Source of the DNA: Treponema sp. UBA4873
GTDB lineage: Bacteria; Spirochaetota; Spirochaetia; Treponematales; Treponemataceae
Direction: 5' to 3'
Assembly (NCBI GenBank): GCA_002399405.1
Contig: DHDP01000013.1
Span: 1-64,000, forward strand
Length of the DNA: 64,000 nt
Part shown: positions 41,344 to 50,456 of the stretch, piece after piece
Layout of the letters: each line of letters begins with the position of its first letter
How positions within the stretch are numbered: the first letter of the stretch is position 1
Made by a program: the position numbers and the translations under genes
Notes under the pieces: generated by a model
Database searches by the model: none
Seen by the model: only the letters and a program-made list of their open reading frames with translations
Told to the model about the DNA's origin: nothing

Positions 41344-41760
41344 AACGATCATGCTGAATACCATCGTAAACAACGCGACTGTTTCGCAGAGACCGACGAC
41401 CATGATGTACTGGGCAAATCCTTTGCCTGTCTCTCCGAGCGCATCAGATCCGGCCGCGCCTGCCTGTCCCTGCGCGATTGCGGAAGCACCCATGGCAAGA
41501 CCGGAAGCTACGCCGAGCCCGAGAAGGAACCACGGATCTTTCTGCGACGACAGCATACGCTGCATAAGAAGAAAGCCGTAAATAGTCTGTGTAAGCGGAG
41601 CGCCCGCAAAAACAGTGAGTATGAACGGAGCGGGTTTATTATTCACATAGCAGCGTTTCCACGCGCCGATAGCACCCTGTCCGGCAATACCAAGACCGAA
41701 AGACGAACCGATAGCGGCAAGTCCCATTACTACACCAGCACCAAGCATTCCAAAATTCAT
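41338..41760 (-). CDS. atpK: V-type ATP synthase subunit K (rotor ring)
   Basis: A 140-residue proteolipid with four transmembrane helices in two hairpins: GAGVVMGLAAIGSSFGLGIAG, ILTVFAGAPLTQTIYGFLL, FLLGLGVASGLAMGASAIAQG and YIMVVGLCETVALFTMVFSM. It forms the ion-carrying ring of the membrane sector. The ion-binding Glu is E126 (CETVALF). T57-Q58 in the second helix and Q97 or Q99 in the third correspond to the additional ligands of the Enterococcus Na+ ring, so sodium coupling is possible; this is inference. It is the last gene of the operon. Confidence 0.92.
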   Translation of the reverse strand: MNFGMLGAGVVMGLAAIGSSFGLGIAGQGAIGAWKRCYVNNKPAPFILTVFAGAPLTQTIYGFLLMQRMLSSQKDPWFLLGLGVASGLAMGASAIAQGQAGAAGSDALGETGKGFAQYIMVVGLCETVALFTMVFSMIVC

Positions 41761-41774
41761 AATGTATCTCCTAC

Positions 41775-43685
41775 TTAATTGTTTGCCGTTTCGCTGAACG
41801 GCTGGTATTTATATCCTGACCATGCCATACCCAGATGGCTGGAGAATTCCAATGTGTTAAGACGCACGCCGTGAACGATGACCGAAAGAACATTCAGCAT
41901 GATGTTCAGCCCGTGTCCGAACGCAAGCAGTACGACGAATGCAAGGAACAGCACAGCGTGTCCCCACATCTGCCCCGCCATCTGGTTTACCGTGCCCGAT
42001 ATCGCGCTTCCCGCAAGGGCGACCGCCCACAAACGGATGTAAGAAACGATATCAGAAAAGACGTTCACTACTCCGAGTATGACGGAGATGATGTTCTTGC
42101 AGCTTTCCAGCACCGATTTTCCGATGCTGCCGTCGTAGTTCGAGAAGATAAAGCTCATCGCAAAACCTCCTCCCACGAACACGACGGCGATGGTCCCTAT
42201 CGGAATGCCCGCCGCAACTCTGTCGATACTGAATATTGTTCCGCTTACGACGAGCAGGAGCACGATGTAGAACATTCCCCACAGCATGAACAGCGATCCC
42301 AAATCTCCGACTGCTTTCAGAGATTTCACGTCGCGGGCGAAACATTTTATATGCGCCACCGAGAGTTGAATCAGCGCGAGCGAAAAACAGAATATCTGCA
42401 TATTCTGGTCAGTCGTAAGCTGACTGTGAACTCCGTCATACTGCTGCGTATATGCGTTCGAAAGCGGCGGAACGGACATCGCCTTAATCCATGAGGGCAG
42501 CTGATCCATTCCGAGCCCGAACCACGAACAGGTAACAATTCCCCAGACGACTGTCGCAGTGCCGACCATCAGAAGAAGTCCGAGCCCCGGGTTGAGCGAT
42601 TTTCCTTCTTTCTTTGTCTTTATAATAAGCGCAAAAGCACCGAGTACGACGAGCATACCGTAGCCGCCGTCGCCGAAAATCATGCCAAAGAAAATCGTAA
42701 AAAACAGCAGAAACCATCCGGAAATATCGAACTCGCGGTATCCCGGAACAGTTCCGAGAAAATCGGTAAGCGGATAAATCAGACTTACAAGTTTGTTGTT
42801 TCTGAGTTTCGTAGGCGGGTCGTCCTCTGCGGCCGGATCGTCGGAAGCAAGCGCCCATCCGTTCTGCTTTGCAGCGGATGCAAGTTTTTCGAAACCGTCG
42901 ACCGGAACGTAACCTGAAACCCATGCAAGCGCCGTGTCTTTTCCCGTATCTTCCTTTCCCATTCCGGAATAGACATTCTCAAACTCGATTTGCTTCTCCA
43001 GACGTTCTTTAAACGCCGTAATCTGCCGTATATATGCTGTGTTCGCCGCGAGTTCGCTTTCGATTTCACTTATACGTTTTTTGTCCGCTTCGATCTGCGC
43101 CTCAAGTTCATTCGTCGAGCAGCGCGGAGGCGGTACGGCAAACGCTTCGGGAGGCAGACCTTCCGGACGATCACTTCCTTTCGAAAGAAACAGAAAACGC
43201 ACGTCCTTTTTTCCTGAATTGACGAGTATCGTATCGACTGATTTGTCGATTTCGCTGTACTTGTCCGCCGGAATTTCGTACATGACGAGCGGAATTCCTT
43301 TTTCTGCGAGATATGCAAAATCGGCAGGATTTACACCGCCCCATTTTTCAAAACGCTCAAGCTCTGCCGCATCGGAAGCAATTTCGTCGAACAGGAATCT
43401 TTTCTGTTCCGTCAGACTGATAACTTCCGCGCATTTTTCAACGAACTTCCCGTCGCTGAGTGCCGGAACGGAATCAGGTTTGTGATTCTTGGGCAGCTTT
43501 ATTTCCGAAAGAACGGACAATGTCCTGACGGCGCTCGCCGCGTCTTCTTTCAGAGCCGCAAGTTTTTCTCCCGCCCCCTCAATGCGGTCAAGGTGTACGA
43601 CGCCGAGGCCGCGGAGTTTGACCAACGCTTCCTGCTTTTCTTTTTCAAGAATAACGACGGAGACTTTTTTCATAGGTACTATCAT
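41775..43685 (-). CDS. atpI: V-type ATP synthase subunit I (stator, membrane sector)
   Basis: A 636-residue protein. Residues 1-325 are cytoplasmic with long coiled coils (KKVSVVILEKEKQEALVKL, LEAQIEADKKRISEIESEL). From about residue 320 seven to eight membrane helices follow, with FFTIFFGMIFGDGGYGMLV, typical of the family, and YIRLWAVALAGSAISGTVNQMAG near the end, which holds the Arg that faces the ring Glu. The subunit forms the ion half-channels and joins the peripheral stalks. ATG at 43685 overlaps the stop of subunit D by four bases and has GGAGG upstream. Confidence 0.95.
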   Translation of the reverse strand: MIVPMKKVSVVILEKEKQEALVKLRGLGVVHLDRIEGAGEKLAALKEDAASAVRTLSVLSEIKLPKNHKPDSVPALSDGKFVEKCAEVISLTEQKRFLFDEIASDAAELERFEKWGGVNPADFAYLAEKGIPLVMYEIPADKYSEIDKSVDTILVNSGKKDVRFLFLSKGSDRPEGLPPEAFAVPPPRCSTNELEAQIEADKKRISEIESELAANTAYIRQITAFKERLEKQIEFENVYSGMGKEDTGKDTALAWVSGYVPVDGFEKLASAAKQNGWALASDDPAAEDDPPTKLRNNKLVSLIYPLTDFLGTVPGYREFDISGWFLLFFTIFFGMIFGDGGYGMLVVLGAFALIIKTKKEGKSLNPGLGLLLMVGTATVVWGIVTCSWFGLGMDQLPSWIKAMSVPPLSNAYTQQYDGVHSQLTTDQNMQIFCFSLALIQLSVAHIKCFARDVKSLKAVGDLGSLFMLWGMFYIVLLLVVSGTIFSIDRVAAGIPIGTIAVVFVGGGFAMSFIFSNYDGSIGKSVLESCKNIISVILGVVNVFSDIVSYIRLWAVALAGSAISGTVNQMAGQMWGHAVLFLAFVVLLAFGHGLNIMLNVLSVIVHGVRLNTLEFSSHLGMAWSGYKYQPFSETANN

Positions 43686-44281
43686 TCTGCCGCCTCCAGC
43701 TTTTTCTTGGAAATTTTACTTCGTACGACTGCGGCAACCTGTTCGTCGCCGAGAAATACGGTAATTTTCTTAATATTTTTCTTCGTTTCGGGAATTTTCA
43801 CTTTCTCAAAAAGGTTGACGCGCTGCGCCGTCGTACGAAGTTCCCTCGATAAAAGCCGCACCTGTTCGTCGAGAACGGCGGCCTCAAGATCGAGCGAAAG
43901 CGCTTTTTCCATGCGGTCCGCGGCCATATCCACCCACAGAGGCGTCTCATACAAATCGTAGTCTCCGCGTGAAAAGTCGGCGCCTTCGTACACAGGAATC
44001 CTCACACCCGCGATATTTCCCGTTCCTTTGCGTATGTTGCGCACAGTCACCATTCCGGGCTTGAACGAATCCTCCTCACCGAATACGGAAATCCATTCGT
44101 CGAATTCCTTTTCAAGAGCTTCGCGCTCCGCCCTGATTTTCTTCGCCCGTGCGTCGATGGTGCGGATTTCGGTCTGGAGCTGCTGCTTTTTGAGTATCAG
44201 TGTCGGAAGATAACGCTGAAACATTTTCAGCGAATCTTTCTGAGTCTTGAGCTCATTTTTTGTCAGCTTTATTTTTGCCAT
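43682..44281 (-). CDS. atpD: V-type ATP synthase subunit D (central shaft)
   Basis: A 199-residue, almost entirely helical protein forming the rotating shaft inside the A3B3 head. The N-terminal KIKLTKNELKTQKDSLKMFQRYLPTL and C-terminal ELRTTAQRVNLFEKVKIPE are the paired coiled-coil helices typical of the family. The end KKNIKKITVFLGDEQVAAVVRSK matches conserved C-terminal residues. It lies between B and I in the order A-B-D-I-K seen in spirochaetes. No separate subunit F gene accompanies it. Confidence 0.93.
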   Translation of the reverse strand: MAKIKLTKNELKTQKDSLKMFQRYLPTLILKKQQLQTEIRTIDARAKKIRAEREALEKEFDEWISVFGEEDSFKPGMVTVRNIRKGTGNIAGVRIPVYEGADFSRGDYDLYETPLWVDMAADRMEKALSLDLEAAVLDEQVRLLSRELRTTAQRVNLFEKVKIPETKKNIKKITVFLGDEQVAAVVRSKISKKKLEAAE

Positions 44282-44293
44282 GAACCGGTCCCC

Positions 44294-45592
44294 TTAGTCC
44301 TTTTTGGGCCAGTATTTTTTAATAAGCTCCGACTTGATTCCCGTCTCTTCCTTGTCGAAGCAGTCGGCAAGAATCTTCCAGCCGAGGTCAAGTGCATCTT
44401 CGAGCGGTATGTTTTTAGAAAGGTCCATCATTTCTTTCTCGAATTCCCTGCCGTATTTCATGAGCTTCTCGTCCCACCGGCTCATCATAAAGCCCATGGA
44501 TTTCTTTTCAAGCGTGTCTTTATACGCGGCGTACAGACGGATCATAACGTCCATAAGCGTCCGGTGGTCGTCCCGCGTGTCTTTGTTCACGTTCTGCTTC
44601 AACCGGGAAAGACTTCCGAACGGTTCGATTCTCCCGCCTTTGAGATAGTACTGACCTTCGGTAATGTATCCGGTGTTGTCGGGAACGGGATGCGTAACGT
44701 CGTCGCCGGGCATCGTCGTAACGGCAAGAATCGTAACGGAACCTGCTCCTTCGAAGTCGACAGCTTTCTCATAGCGGGAGGCGAGCTGACTGTACAAATC
44801 GCCCGGATAACCGCGGTTCGACGGAACCTGCTCCTGCGTGATTGCGATTTCCTTCATTGAATCCGCAAAGTTCGTCATATCGGTAAGAAGGACGAGAACG
44901 TCCTTGCCCTGAAGCGCAAACTGCTCGGCGACTGCAAGGCTCAGATCAGGCACCTTCATACACTCGACCGTCGGGTCGGCGGCCGTATGGATGAACATGA
45001 CTGTCCGGCTCATGGCGCCGCCGTTCTCAAGCGTGTTCTTAAAATACAGGTAATCGTCGTATTTGAGCCCCATGCCGCCGAGTACGATCACGTCTACCTG
45101 AGCCTGCATGGCGATGCGCGCAAGCAGCGGGTTGTACGGTTCGCCCGAGATGCTGAATATAGGCAGCTTCTGGGAAACGACGAGCGTGTTGAACATGTCT
45201 ATCATCGGAATACCGGTGCGGATCATGCGGTTCGCCATAATGCGCTTCGACGGATTTACGGACGGTCCGCCGATTGTGACGAGGTTGTCCGCAAGTGCCG
45301 GACCGCTGTCGCGCGGCTCTGCAGAACCGTTGAAAATGCGGCCGAGCAGATTTTCGCTGAAACTTACTTCCATCTGGTGTCCGAGGAATTTGATATGGTC
45401 GCCCGTTGAAACACCTCGGCCGCCCGCAAAGACCTGAAGGGAAACCGTACCGCCGTTAATCTTGTTAACTTCGGCAAGCGACTTACCGAAACGAGTTTCG
45501 ATTTCGGCGAGTTCACCATAACGGACATTATCGGCTTTGACGGTAATGACACTGCCGGTGATTGATTCGATTCTTGAATATACTTTATTCAT
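44294..45592 (-). CDS. atpB: V-type ATP synthase subunit B (non-catalytic head subunit)
   Basis: A 432-residue RecA-fold subunit without a P-loop, as expected for the B subunit. Family features are the N-terminal beta-barrel (VRYGELAEIETRFG), PGDDVTHPVPDNTGYITEGQ, SISGEPYNPLLARIAMQAQ and LLTDMTNFADSMKEIAITQ. The Arg that completes the catalytic site at the A-B interface lies in the segment after LPIFSISGEPYN. It starts two bases before the end of atpA, consistent with an operon. Confidence 0.95.
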   Translation of the reverse strand: MNKVYSRIESITGSVITVKADNVRYGELAEIETRFGKSLAEVNKINGGTVSLQVFAGGRGVSTGDHIKFLGHQMEVSFSENLLGRIFNGSAEPRDSGPALADNLVTIGGPSVNPSKRIMANRMIRTGIPMIDMFNTLVVSQKLPIFSISGEPYNPLLARIAMQAQVDVIVLGGMGLKYDDYLYFKNTLENGGAMSRTVMFIHTAADPTVECMKVPDLSLAVAEQFALQGKDVLVLLTDMTNFADSMKEIAITQEQVPSNRGYPGDLYSQLASRYEKAVDFEGAGSVTILAVTTMPGDDVTHPVPDNTGYITEGQYYLKGGRIEPFGSLSRLKQNVNKDTRDDHRTLMDVMIRLYAAYKDTLEKKSMGFMMSRWDEKLMKYGREFEKEMMDLSKNIPLEDALDLGWKILADCFDKEETGIKSELIKKYWPKKD

Positions 45593-45594
45593 AC

Positions 45595-47364
45595 TTATTC
45601 ACCGTCCTTGAGTAATTTTGCTGCATCATTCTGCAGTCTGCCGCTCTTCTGTGCATAAAGCTCATCGATTTTCCTCTCGTTTTCGACGAACTTTCCGCTT
45701 TTCCATTCCGAAAAGTTCCAGTCAAGAAATACCTGACGGAGTGAGTTGAAGTATGCGCGTGCGTCGTCTTTCGATTCGAGATCGAAATCGGCTCCGAGAA
45801 TCGTAAGCACTTTTCTGAACGTATATGTCTGCCGTTCGACCGAAACCGACGAATCGATCGGATCGAAGGAATCCTGCTGGAAATACACGTTGTCGAGGAA
45901 TTCGCTCTTAAGGTAATCGATATAATCTTCATTCGTCGTTCCTTCCTCGCCGATAACCTTCATCATCTGGTTTACTTCGACGCCGTACCTGTACGCGCTG
46001 CGGGCGTAATCGACCCAGTCCTCGCGGATTACGCCGCGATATTTCGACCATGAATTAATCGGATCTATTGCGGGGAATCTTCGTGCATCGGACCGTTCGC
46101 GCGTGAGACCGTGGAACGCACCGACGACCTTGAGCGTCGCCTGCGTAACGGGTTCCTCAAAGTTGCCGCCCGCAGGGGATACGGTACCGCCGATTGTGAC
46201 GGAACCCTTTGTACCGTCGCGGAGACGTACAACGCCGGCGCGTTCATAGAACGCGGCGATGTACGACTCGAGGTATGCGGGGAACGCTTCTTCTCCCGGA
46301 ATCTCCTCAAGTCTTCCGCTCATTTCGCGCAAAGCCTGAGCCCACCGCGACGTCGAGTCGGCAAGAAGCAGAACGTTCAATCCCATCTGGCGGTAATACT
46401 CCGCAAGGGTGACGCTCGTATAAACGGAAGCTTCACGCGACGCGACCGGCATGGAGGACGTATTGCAGATAATAATCGTGCGCTTCATGAGCGTTTCGCC
46501 CGTGCGCGGATCCGAGAGTTTCGGGAATTCCTTGATTGTCTCGACAACTTCGCCGGCACGCTCGCCGCACGCCGCGATGATAACGATGTCGACGTCTGCG
46601 TGACGGCTCGTCGTATGCTGAATGACTGTCTTTCCCGCGCCGAACGGCCCCGGGATACAATACGTACCGCCTCTTGCGACGGGAAAGAACGTGTCGATAA
46701 GGCGCGTTTTGGTGACCATTGTCTCGGCCGGTGCCAGACGTTCCGCATAGCAGTCGACAGCGCGCTTGACCGGCCATTTGAACGTCATGGATATCTTGTG
46801 TTTTTTACCTTTTTCGTCCTCAAGAACGGCCATCGTATCTTCAATCGTGTACGAACCTGCAGGGGTTACTTCTTTTATAGTGTATGCGCCGTACATATCG
46901 AACGGAACAAGAATCTTGTGCGTGAACGGTCCCTCCGGAACGGACCCGATTACGTCGCCTCTGTATACCGTATCGCCAGGTTTTGCAATCGGAGTAAAAT
47001 CCCATTTTGCCGTCGTCGAAAGAGGATCAACATACACACCCCGTTCGAGAAAGAAACCTGCTTTTTCAGCAACGAGCGGCAGCGGGTTCTGAAGTCCGTC
47101 GTATATCTGACCGAGCAGTCCGGGTCCCAGCTGCGCAGACAGGAGGTCGCCTGTAAACTCCACGTCGTCGCCGGCCTTGATGCCGTTCGTCATTTCATAT
47201 ATCTGCATCTGGGCAACGCTGCCGCGGATACGGATCACCTCTCCCTTCAGCTTTTTATCGTCCACTTTGACGTAACCGACTTCATTCATGGCGACATTTC
47301 CCTCAAAGCTGATGGAAACCATATTGCCGTTGATGCCGACTACTTTAGCTTTAGTATCCGTCAT
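45595..47364 (-). CDS. atpA: V-type ATP synthase subunit A (catalytic)
   Basis: A 589-residue catalytic subunit that binds and hydrolyses ATP. The P-loop GPFGAGKTV (residues 239-247) is present, as are the non-homologous insertion typical of V/A-type A subunits (residues about 110-190), the GERAGEVVE segment with the catalytic Glu, LLADSTSRWAQALREMSGRL, and SPAGGNFEEPVTQATL. Its length fits the family. The start overlaps the DUF2764 gene by four bases. Ion transport direction (synthesis or hydrolysis) cannot be deduced. Confidence 0.96.
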   Translation of the reverse strand: MTDTKAKVVGINGNMVSISFEGNVAMNEVGYVKVDDKKLKGEVIRIRGSVAQMQIYEMTNGIKAGDDVEFTGDLLSAQLGPGLLGQIYDGLQNPLPLVAEKAGFFLERGVYVDPLSTTAKWDFTPIAKPGDTVYRGDVIGSVPEGPFTHKILVPFDMYGAYTIKEVTPAGSYTIEDTMAVLEDEKGKKHKISMTFKWPVKRAVDCYAERLAPAETMVTKTRLIDTFFPVARGGTYCIPGPFGAGKTVIQHTTSRHADVDIVIIAACGERAGEVVETIKEFPKLSDPRTGETLMKRTIIICNTSSMPVASREASVYTSVTLAEYYRQMGLNVLLLADSTSRWAQALREMSGRLEEIPGEEAFPAYLESYIAAFYERAGVVRLRDGTKGSVTIGGTVSPAGGNFEEPVTQATLKVVGAFHGLTRERSDARRFPAIDPINSWSKYRGVIREDWVDYARSAYRYGVEVNQMMKVIGEEGTTNEDYIDYLKSEFLDNVYFQQDSFDPIDSSVSVERQTYTFRKVLTILGADFDLESKDDARAYFNSLRQVFLDWNFSEWKSGKFVENERKIDELYAQKSGRLQNDAAKLLKDGE

Positions 47365-47906
47365 ATCTTTTCTCCAAGTATAGAATCGTAAATTTTATGA
47401 TAGGAAGCAGTTCCCGTTTCCCTGTTGAATTTCCTCATGCGCTGCGTGAGCATAAGCCGTATGCCGTATTCATAGACGCAATCAATCGAAAATATATCGT
47501 ACGGTCTGAGATTATTAAGGACGCCCATCCGGTAGTCATACAGGAATTGTTCGGCAGAAAGAGGGCTGTCCATTCCGACGGCGGTGCGTGCCGCCTGCAG
47601 AATATCCGCAGTGCATGAACCGGGTACCTGATCAAAATCTTTCTTCATTTTCTGCGCGCGGATCTGTGCAAGTGCAAAACGGAGATTCCGTTCTTTTTCA
47701 TACCATGCATCGAGAAAGTGCGACTCCGTCTCCACGCTTTTTTTCGGCGGAACGAGGGAAAGCGTGTCCATAATTTTCATTTCATCGGCGGAAAGAAAAC
47801 GGGAACAGAGCTCGCGGTACTGTTTTTCTGTTATAGGTACAGCCTTTTCTCCGGAAGCCGAAATATCGGGCAGCTGTGCTATAAGATAATAGTACTTTTT
47901 GTCCAC
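47361..47906 (-). CDS. DUF2764 protein associated with the V-ATPase
   Basis: A 181-residue soluble helical protein. It starts MDKKYYYLIAQLPDIS and continues with EKQYRELCSRFLSADEMK, which fits the DUF2764 family found in V-ATPase operons of spirochaetes and chlamydiae. It sits between subunits E and A, where subunit C is found in other bacteria. The N-terminal YYYLIAQLP is reminiscent of subunit C, so replacement of C is plausible, though not shown. It shares one base with the end of atpE and overlaps atpA by four bases. Confidence 0.8.
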   Translation of the reverse strand: MDKKYYYLIAQLPDISASGEKAVPITEKQYRELCSRFLSADEMKIMDTLSLVPPKKSVETESHFLDAWYEKERNLRFALAQIRAQKMKKDFDQVPGSCTADILQAARTAVGMDSPLSAEQFLYDYRMGVLNNLRPYDIFSIDCVYEYGIRLMLTQRMRKFNRETGTASYHKIYDSILGEKI

Positions 47907-48526
47907 TATTTTGTTCCTTCCGCAGCACTTTTCATAAGCTCCGCCGTGCGGGGATTAAGATATGAAGCGAAAAGTTCCGCAAGCGATTCTGCGGAGTAAT
48001 CGTAAAAAGCGGCACCGTCCTTTACGCCGATGCGGAAACCGTTCGAAAGCGTTTTGTCGGGCTTTATTTCGAGTCCCTTTGCAATCTCGGTTTTGAGTGC
48101 GGCCGTCAATCCGGACTGGAGTTCCTTCAAATCCTTTTCGCTGAGAAGAACGGAAAGGTCGCCGGCATCCGTATTCTTTGTCCATGCTTTGACCGTTTCG
48201 GGAATGAGTTTCGTCATCAATTCCCTGGAATACGCCTTTACAGTTTCTGCCCGAATTATTTTATCAAGTTCGGCCGTGAGCGATTCGCGGAAAGCAAGAA
48301 TCATGTTTCGTCCGGCCTGTGCAACAGCATCCTCGCCGGCCTTTTCCATACGCTTTGTTTCGACTTTTGCATTTTTAATAATGCTCTCTGCTTTTCCTTC
48401 CGCCGCGGAAATTATTTCCGCAGCTTTTTTTTCGGCATCAGCGATTATTTTTTCAGAAGATTTTTCTGCATTCGCCACACCGTCTTTCTTGATCCTGTCG
48501 ATCAGTTCCTGTAATTGGACATCCAT
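47906..48526 (-). CDS. atpE: V-type ATP synthase subunit E (peripheral stalk)
   Basis: A 206-residue protein with a long N-terminal helix (QELIDRIKKDGVANAEKSSE, AEKKAAEIISAAEGKAE) and a C-terminal globular part ending ELFASYLNPRTAEL. The peripheral stalk that couples head and membrane sectors is formed by subunit E, usually with G. No separate G gene is present here. It is the first gene of the operon: a clear promoter lies upstream and GAGAGG about seven bases before the ATG. Confidence 0.85.
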   Translation of the reverse strand: MDVQLQELIDRIKKDGVANAEKSSEKIIADAEKKAAEIISAAEGKAESIIKNAKVETKRMEKAGEDAVAQAGRNMILAFRESLTAELDKIIRAETVKAYSRELMTKLIPETVKAWTKNTDAGDLSVLLSEKDLKELQSGLTAALKTEIAKGLEIKPDKTLSNGFRIGVKDGAAFYDYSAESLAELFASYLNPRTAELMKSAAEGTK

Positions 48527-48567
48527 TAAAAACCTCTCTAAAACCCCATAAAGTTGTACTAAAATAA

Positions 48568-48596
48568 ATGATACCGATTAAACCGCGTAATTTCAA
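48568..48596 (-). promoter_or_regulatory. Promoter of the V-ATPase operon
   Basis: On the minus strand, -35 TTGAAA (48596-48591), a 17-base spacer and -10 TATCAT (48573-48568). The ATG at 48526 follows after about 41 bases that include GAGAGG (ribosome-binding site), giving an ordinary leader. Confidence 0.7.
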
Positions 48597-48625
48597 GAAT
48601 AGCGGTCCGTTTTTCAAATTAATAA

Positions 48626-49687
48626 CTAAAATTTAAACCCGTATACTGTTACGGCTTTGTATTTTTCGCCGGGCATAAGAACGCACGACGGAAATTCCTT
48701 TTTATTCGGCGTATCGGGAAAACACTGCGTCTCAAGACAGACAGCACCGTGTTTTTCGTATTCCCGTCCGTTTTTTCCGATTTTGCCGCCTATCCAGTTG
48801 CCGGTATACAGCTGTACGCCTTCCATGTTCGAATCGACTGTCATGCATCTCCCCGAAACAGGGTCGGTAAGCTCCGCCACCCGCACCATATTTTCTTCAG
48901 ATACAGGTAAACCTGCGTGAGGATTTTCCGGGTTATACGCCTGCGTCACATAACAGTGGTCGTAACCGTTTCCGACATCTTTTATATCCTTTCCGATTTT
49001 TTTATCAGTCGTAAAATCAAACGGGGTATCCTTTACGCCGGGCAGTTTTCCCGTGGGAATCAGTTTGCTGTCTATGTCGAGCGTAGAATCGCAGTTGAGC
49101 TTGAGCAGATGATTCTCTATAGTTCCGCCGCCTGCAAGATTGAAATAAGAATGATTCGTAAAGTTCACCGGACATGCTTTGTCCGTCACGGCGGAATATC
49201 TGCAGGTAATGTTGTTCGTGTCGTCGAGAAGATACGTCACTTCGACTTTCATGTTACCGGGAAACCCCTGCTCGCCGTCTCGGGAAAGACGGGTGAATTT
49301 CACACCTCCCTCCGTTTTGGTAAGCACGGTTTTCGCATGCCACACCTTCTTATCCCATCCCGTAAATCCGCCGTGAAGCGTGTTCGTCCCGTCGTTTTTA
49401 TCAAGCTGATATTTCGTCCCGTCATACGTGAAGGACGCTTTGCCGATTCTGTTCGCAAAACGCCCGATGAACGCTCCAAAGAAACAGTTTCCGTTAATAT
49501 ACCCGTCGAGCGTCGAATAACCGAGAACGACGTCCGTACAGCTGCCGGAAGAATCCGTGAGTACGATGCTCGTAATCGTACATCCGTAGTCCGTTACGGA
49601 AAATGCCATACGTTTATTCTGTATCGTATACAGTGTAACTTTTGTCCCGTCCGACAGCGTACCGAAACGTTGTTTTGTAATTTTCAT
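48626..49687 (-). CDS. galM: Aldose 1-epimerase (mutarotase)
   Basis: A 353-residue enzyme interconverting alpha and beta anomers of aldoses, mainly galactose and glucose. Family features are TDYGCTITSIVL, GRFANRIGKASF, NDGTNTLHGGFTGWDKKVW, the catalytic-His segment NFTNHSYFNLAG, and CLETQCFPDTPN near the C-terminus with the catalytic Glu. The start at 49687 is chosen because AGGAG lies just upstream; the frame remains open for 30 more codons, but these have no family similarity. The gene is flanked by the flagellar operon upstream and the V-ATPase promoter downstream. Confidence 0.92.
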   Translation of the reverse strand: MKITKQRFGTLSDGTKVTLYTIQNKRMAFSVTDYGCTITSIVLTDSSGSCTDVVLGYSTLDGYINGNCFFGAFIGRFANRIGKASFTYDGTKYQLDKNDGTNTLHGGFTGWDKKVWHAKTVLTKTEGGVKFTRLSRDGEQGFPGNMKVEVTYLLDDTNNITCRYSAVTDKACPVNFTNHSYFNLAGGGTIENHLLKLNCDSTLDIDSKLIPTGKLPGVKDTPFDFTTDKKIGKDIKDVGNGYDHCYVTQAYNPENPHAGLPVSEENMVRVAELTDPVSGRCMTVDSNMEGVQLYTGNWIGGKIGKNGREYEKHGAVCLETQCFPDTPNKKEFPSCVLMPGEKYKAVTVYGFKF

Positions 49688-49708
49688 ATCCACACTCCTA
49701 TAAAAGTC

Positions 49709-49727
49709 AACAAAGCCCCGCTTTGTT
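49709..49727 (-). terminator. Hairpin between the flagellar operon and galM
   Basis: Read on the minus strand, AACAAAGC (49727-49720), a three-base loop and GCTTTGTT (49716-49709), followed by GACTTTTAT. The U-rich tract is short and interrupted, so termination would be partial. A second possible six-pair stem (49749-49754 with 49764-49769) lies just upstream. The region (49688-49782) also must hold any galM promoter, for which I see no clear -35/-10 pair. Confidence 0.4.
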
Positions 49728-49782
49728 TTGAATGCGAGACATTCGTGATTGCGGCTCAACTGTCCGCAACCATTCATTCTCC

Positions 49783-50454
49783 TTAACCGTTCATATCAAG
49801 CACCATCTGGACTTCGGAGAGCGAGCACGAAAGTTCTTTAGCTATCTGCTCGACTGTCAGTCCGGTTGCCGCTAAATCCGTCACCTGTTTGGTAAAATCC
49901 TTCTTCGGCGTAACGGGCGTCTCGGAGAAAAACACTTTGGGCGTTATGACGGGAACTTCCGCATAAGCCGCTCCGTCTTCCTGAACGACAACTTTCGCCT
50001 GCGTATCGACGGCTTTCGCGGTTTCGTCAAAAAGGCTTTTTTGTACGCCCGCCGCCCGTATGCCGGTGTCCGTCACCTCATATGAAGCTTCCGGCCGCGG
50101 TTTTTCACCGACCGCCGCCCGTTTGTACGTATCGACTGCGCGTCTTTCGACAGCAGGCGTTCTGTTTACAGCAGTGCGGAGTTCCTGAGCAGACGCGCGG
50201 TTTTCTTCCTCAGCCCGGGCGAGCGCTATGTGCCTGTCCGCTTCGGCGATAACAAGTTTTAATTTCTGAGTCCTGTCGTCTATAAGATTTATATCGCGTT
50301 CAGTATTTCTGTTCATGTCCATTATCATGTTGTTCATTTCTGACCGCGTTTTCGATATGACGTCGTCCGTCGAAAATAATTTTTTAAATTTAGCAAGAAA
50401 TATGATCCAGAGAACAATATTAATAATTCCGACAGTAACAACGAAAGCCGTCAA
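49783..50454 (-). CDS. Membrane-anchored coiled-coil protein at the end of the flagellar operon
   Basis: A 223-residue protein. One N-terminal transmembrane helix (AFVVTVGIINIVLWIIFLAKF) precedes a charged helix (SKTRSEMNNMIMDMNRN to ALARAEEENRAS), a low-complexity region of about 90 residues, and a C-terminal helix-turn-helix-like segment TGLTVEQIAKELSCSLSEVQ. This layout resembles proteins found next to fapA-like and fliA genes in other bacteria; I do not recognise a named family. The HTH-like end may bind a partner or DNA, but membrane anchoring makes a structural role more likely. It is co-directional and two bases from the 112-residue gene. Confidence 0.7.
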   Translation of the reverse strand: MTAFVVTVGIINIVLWIIFLAKFKKLFSTDDVISKTRSEMNNMIMDMNRNTERDINLIDDRTQKLKLVIAEADRHIALARAEEENRASAQELRTAVNRTPAVERRAVDTYKRAAVGEKPRPEASYEVTDTGIRAAGVQKSLFDETAKAVDTQAKVVVQEDGAAYAEVPVITPKVFFSETPVTPKKDFTKQVTDLAATGLTVEQIAKELSCSLSEVQMVLDMNG

Positions 50455-50456
50455 TT

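Noticed and set aside
41142..41357. Plus-strand open frame of 71 codons in the gap between atpK and ispG
   Set aside because: Composition is driven by the hairpins and GC-rich repeats; no start signal or family features, and it runs over the atpK end.
46111..47391. Long plus-strand open frame (426 codons) opposite atpA
   Set aside because: It is a shadow of the conserved atpA gene; the translation is rich in Arg and Cys with no motif, as expected from the codon bias of the opposite strand. Similar shadows opposite flhA, atpI and hddA were dropped for the same reason.
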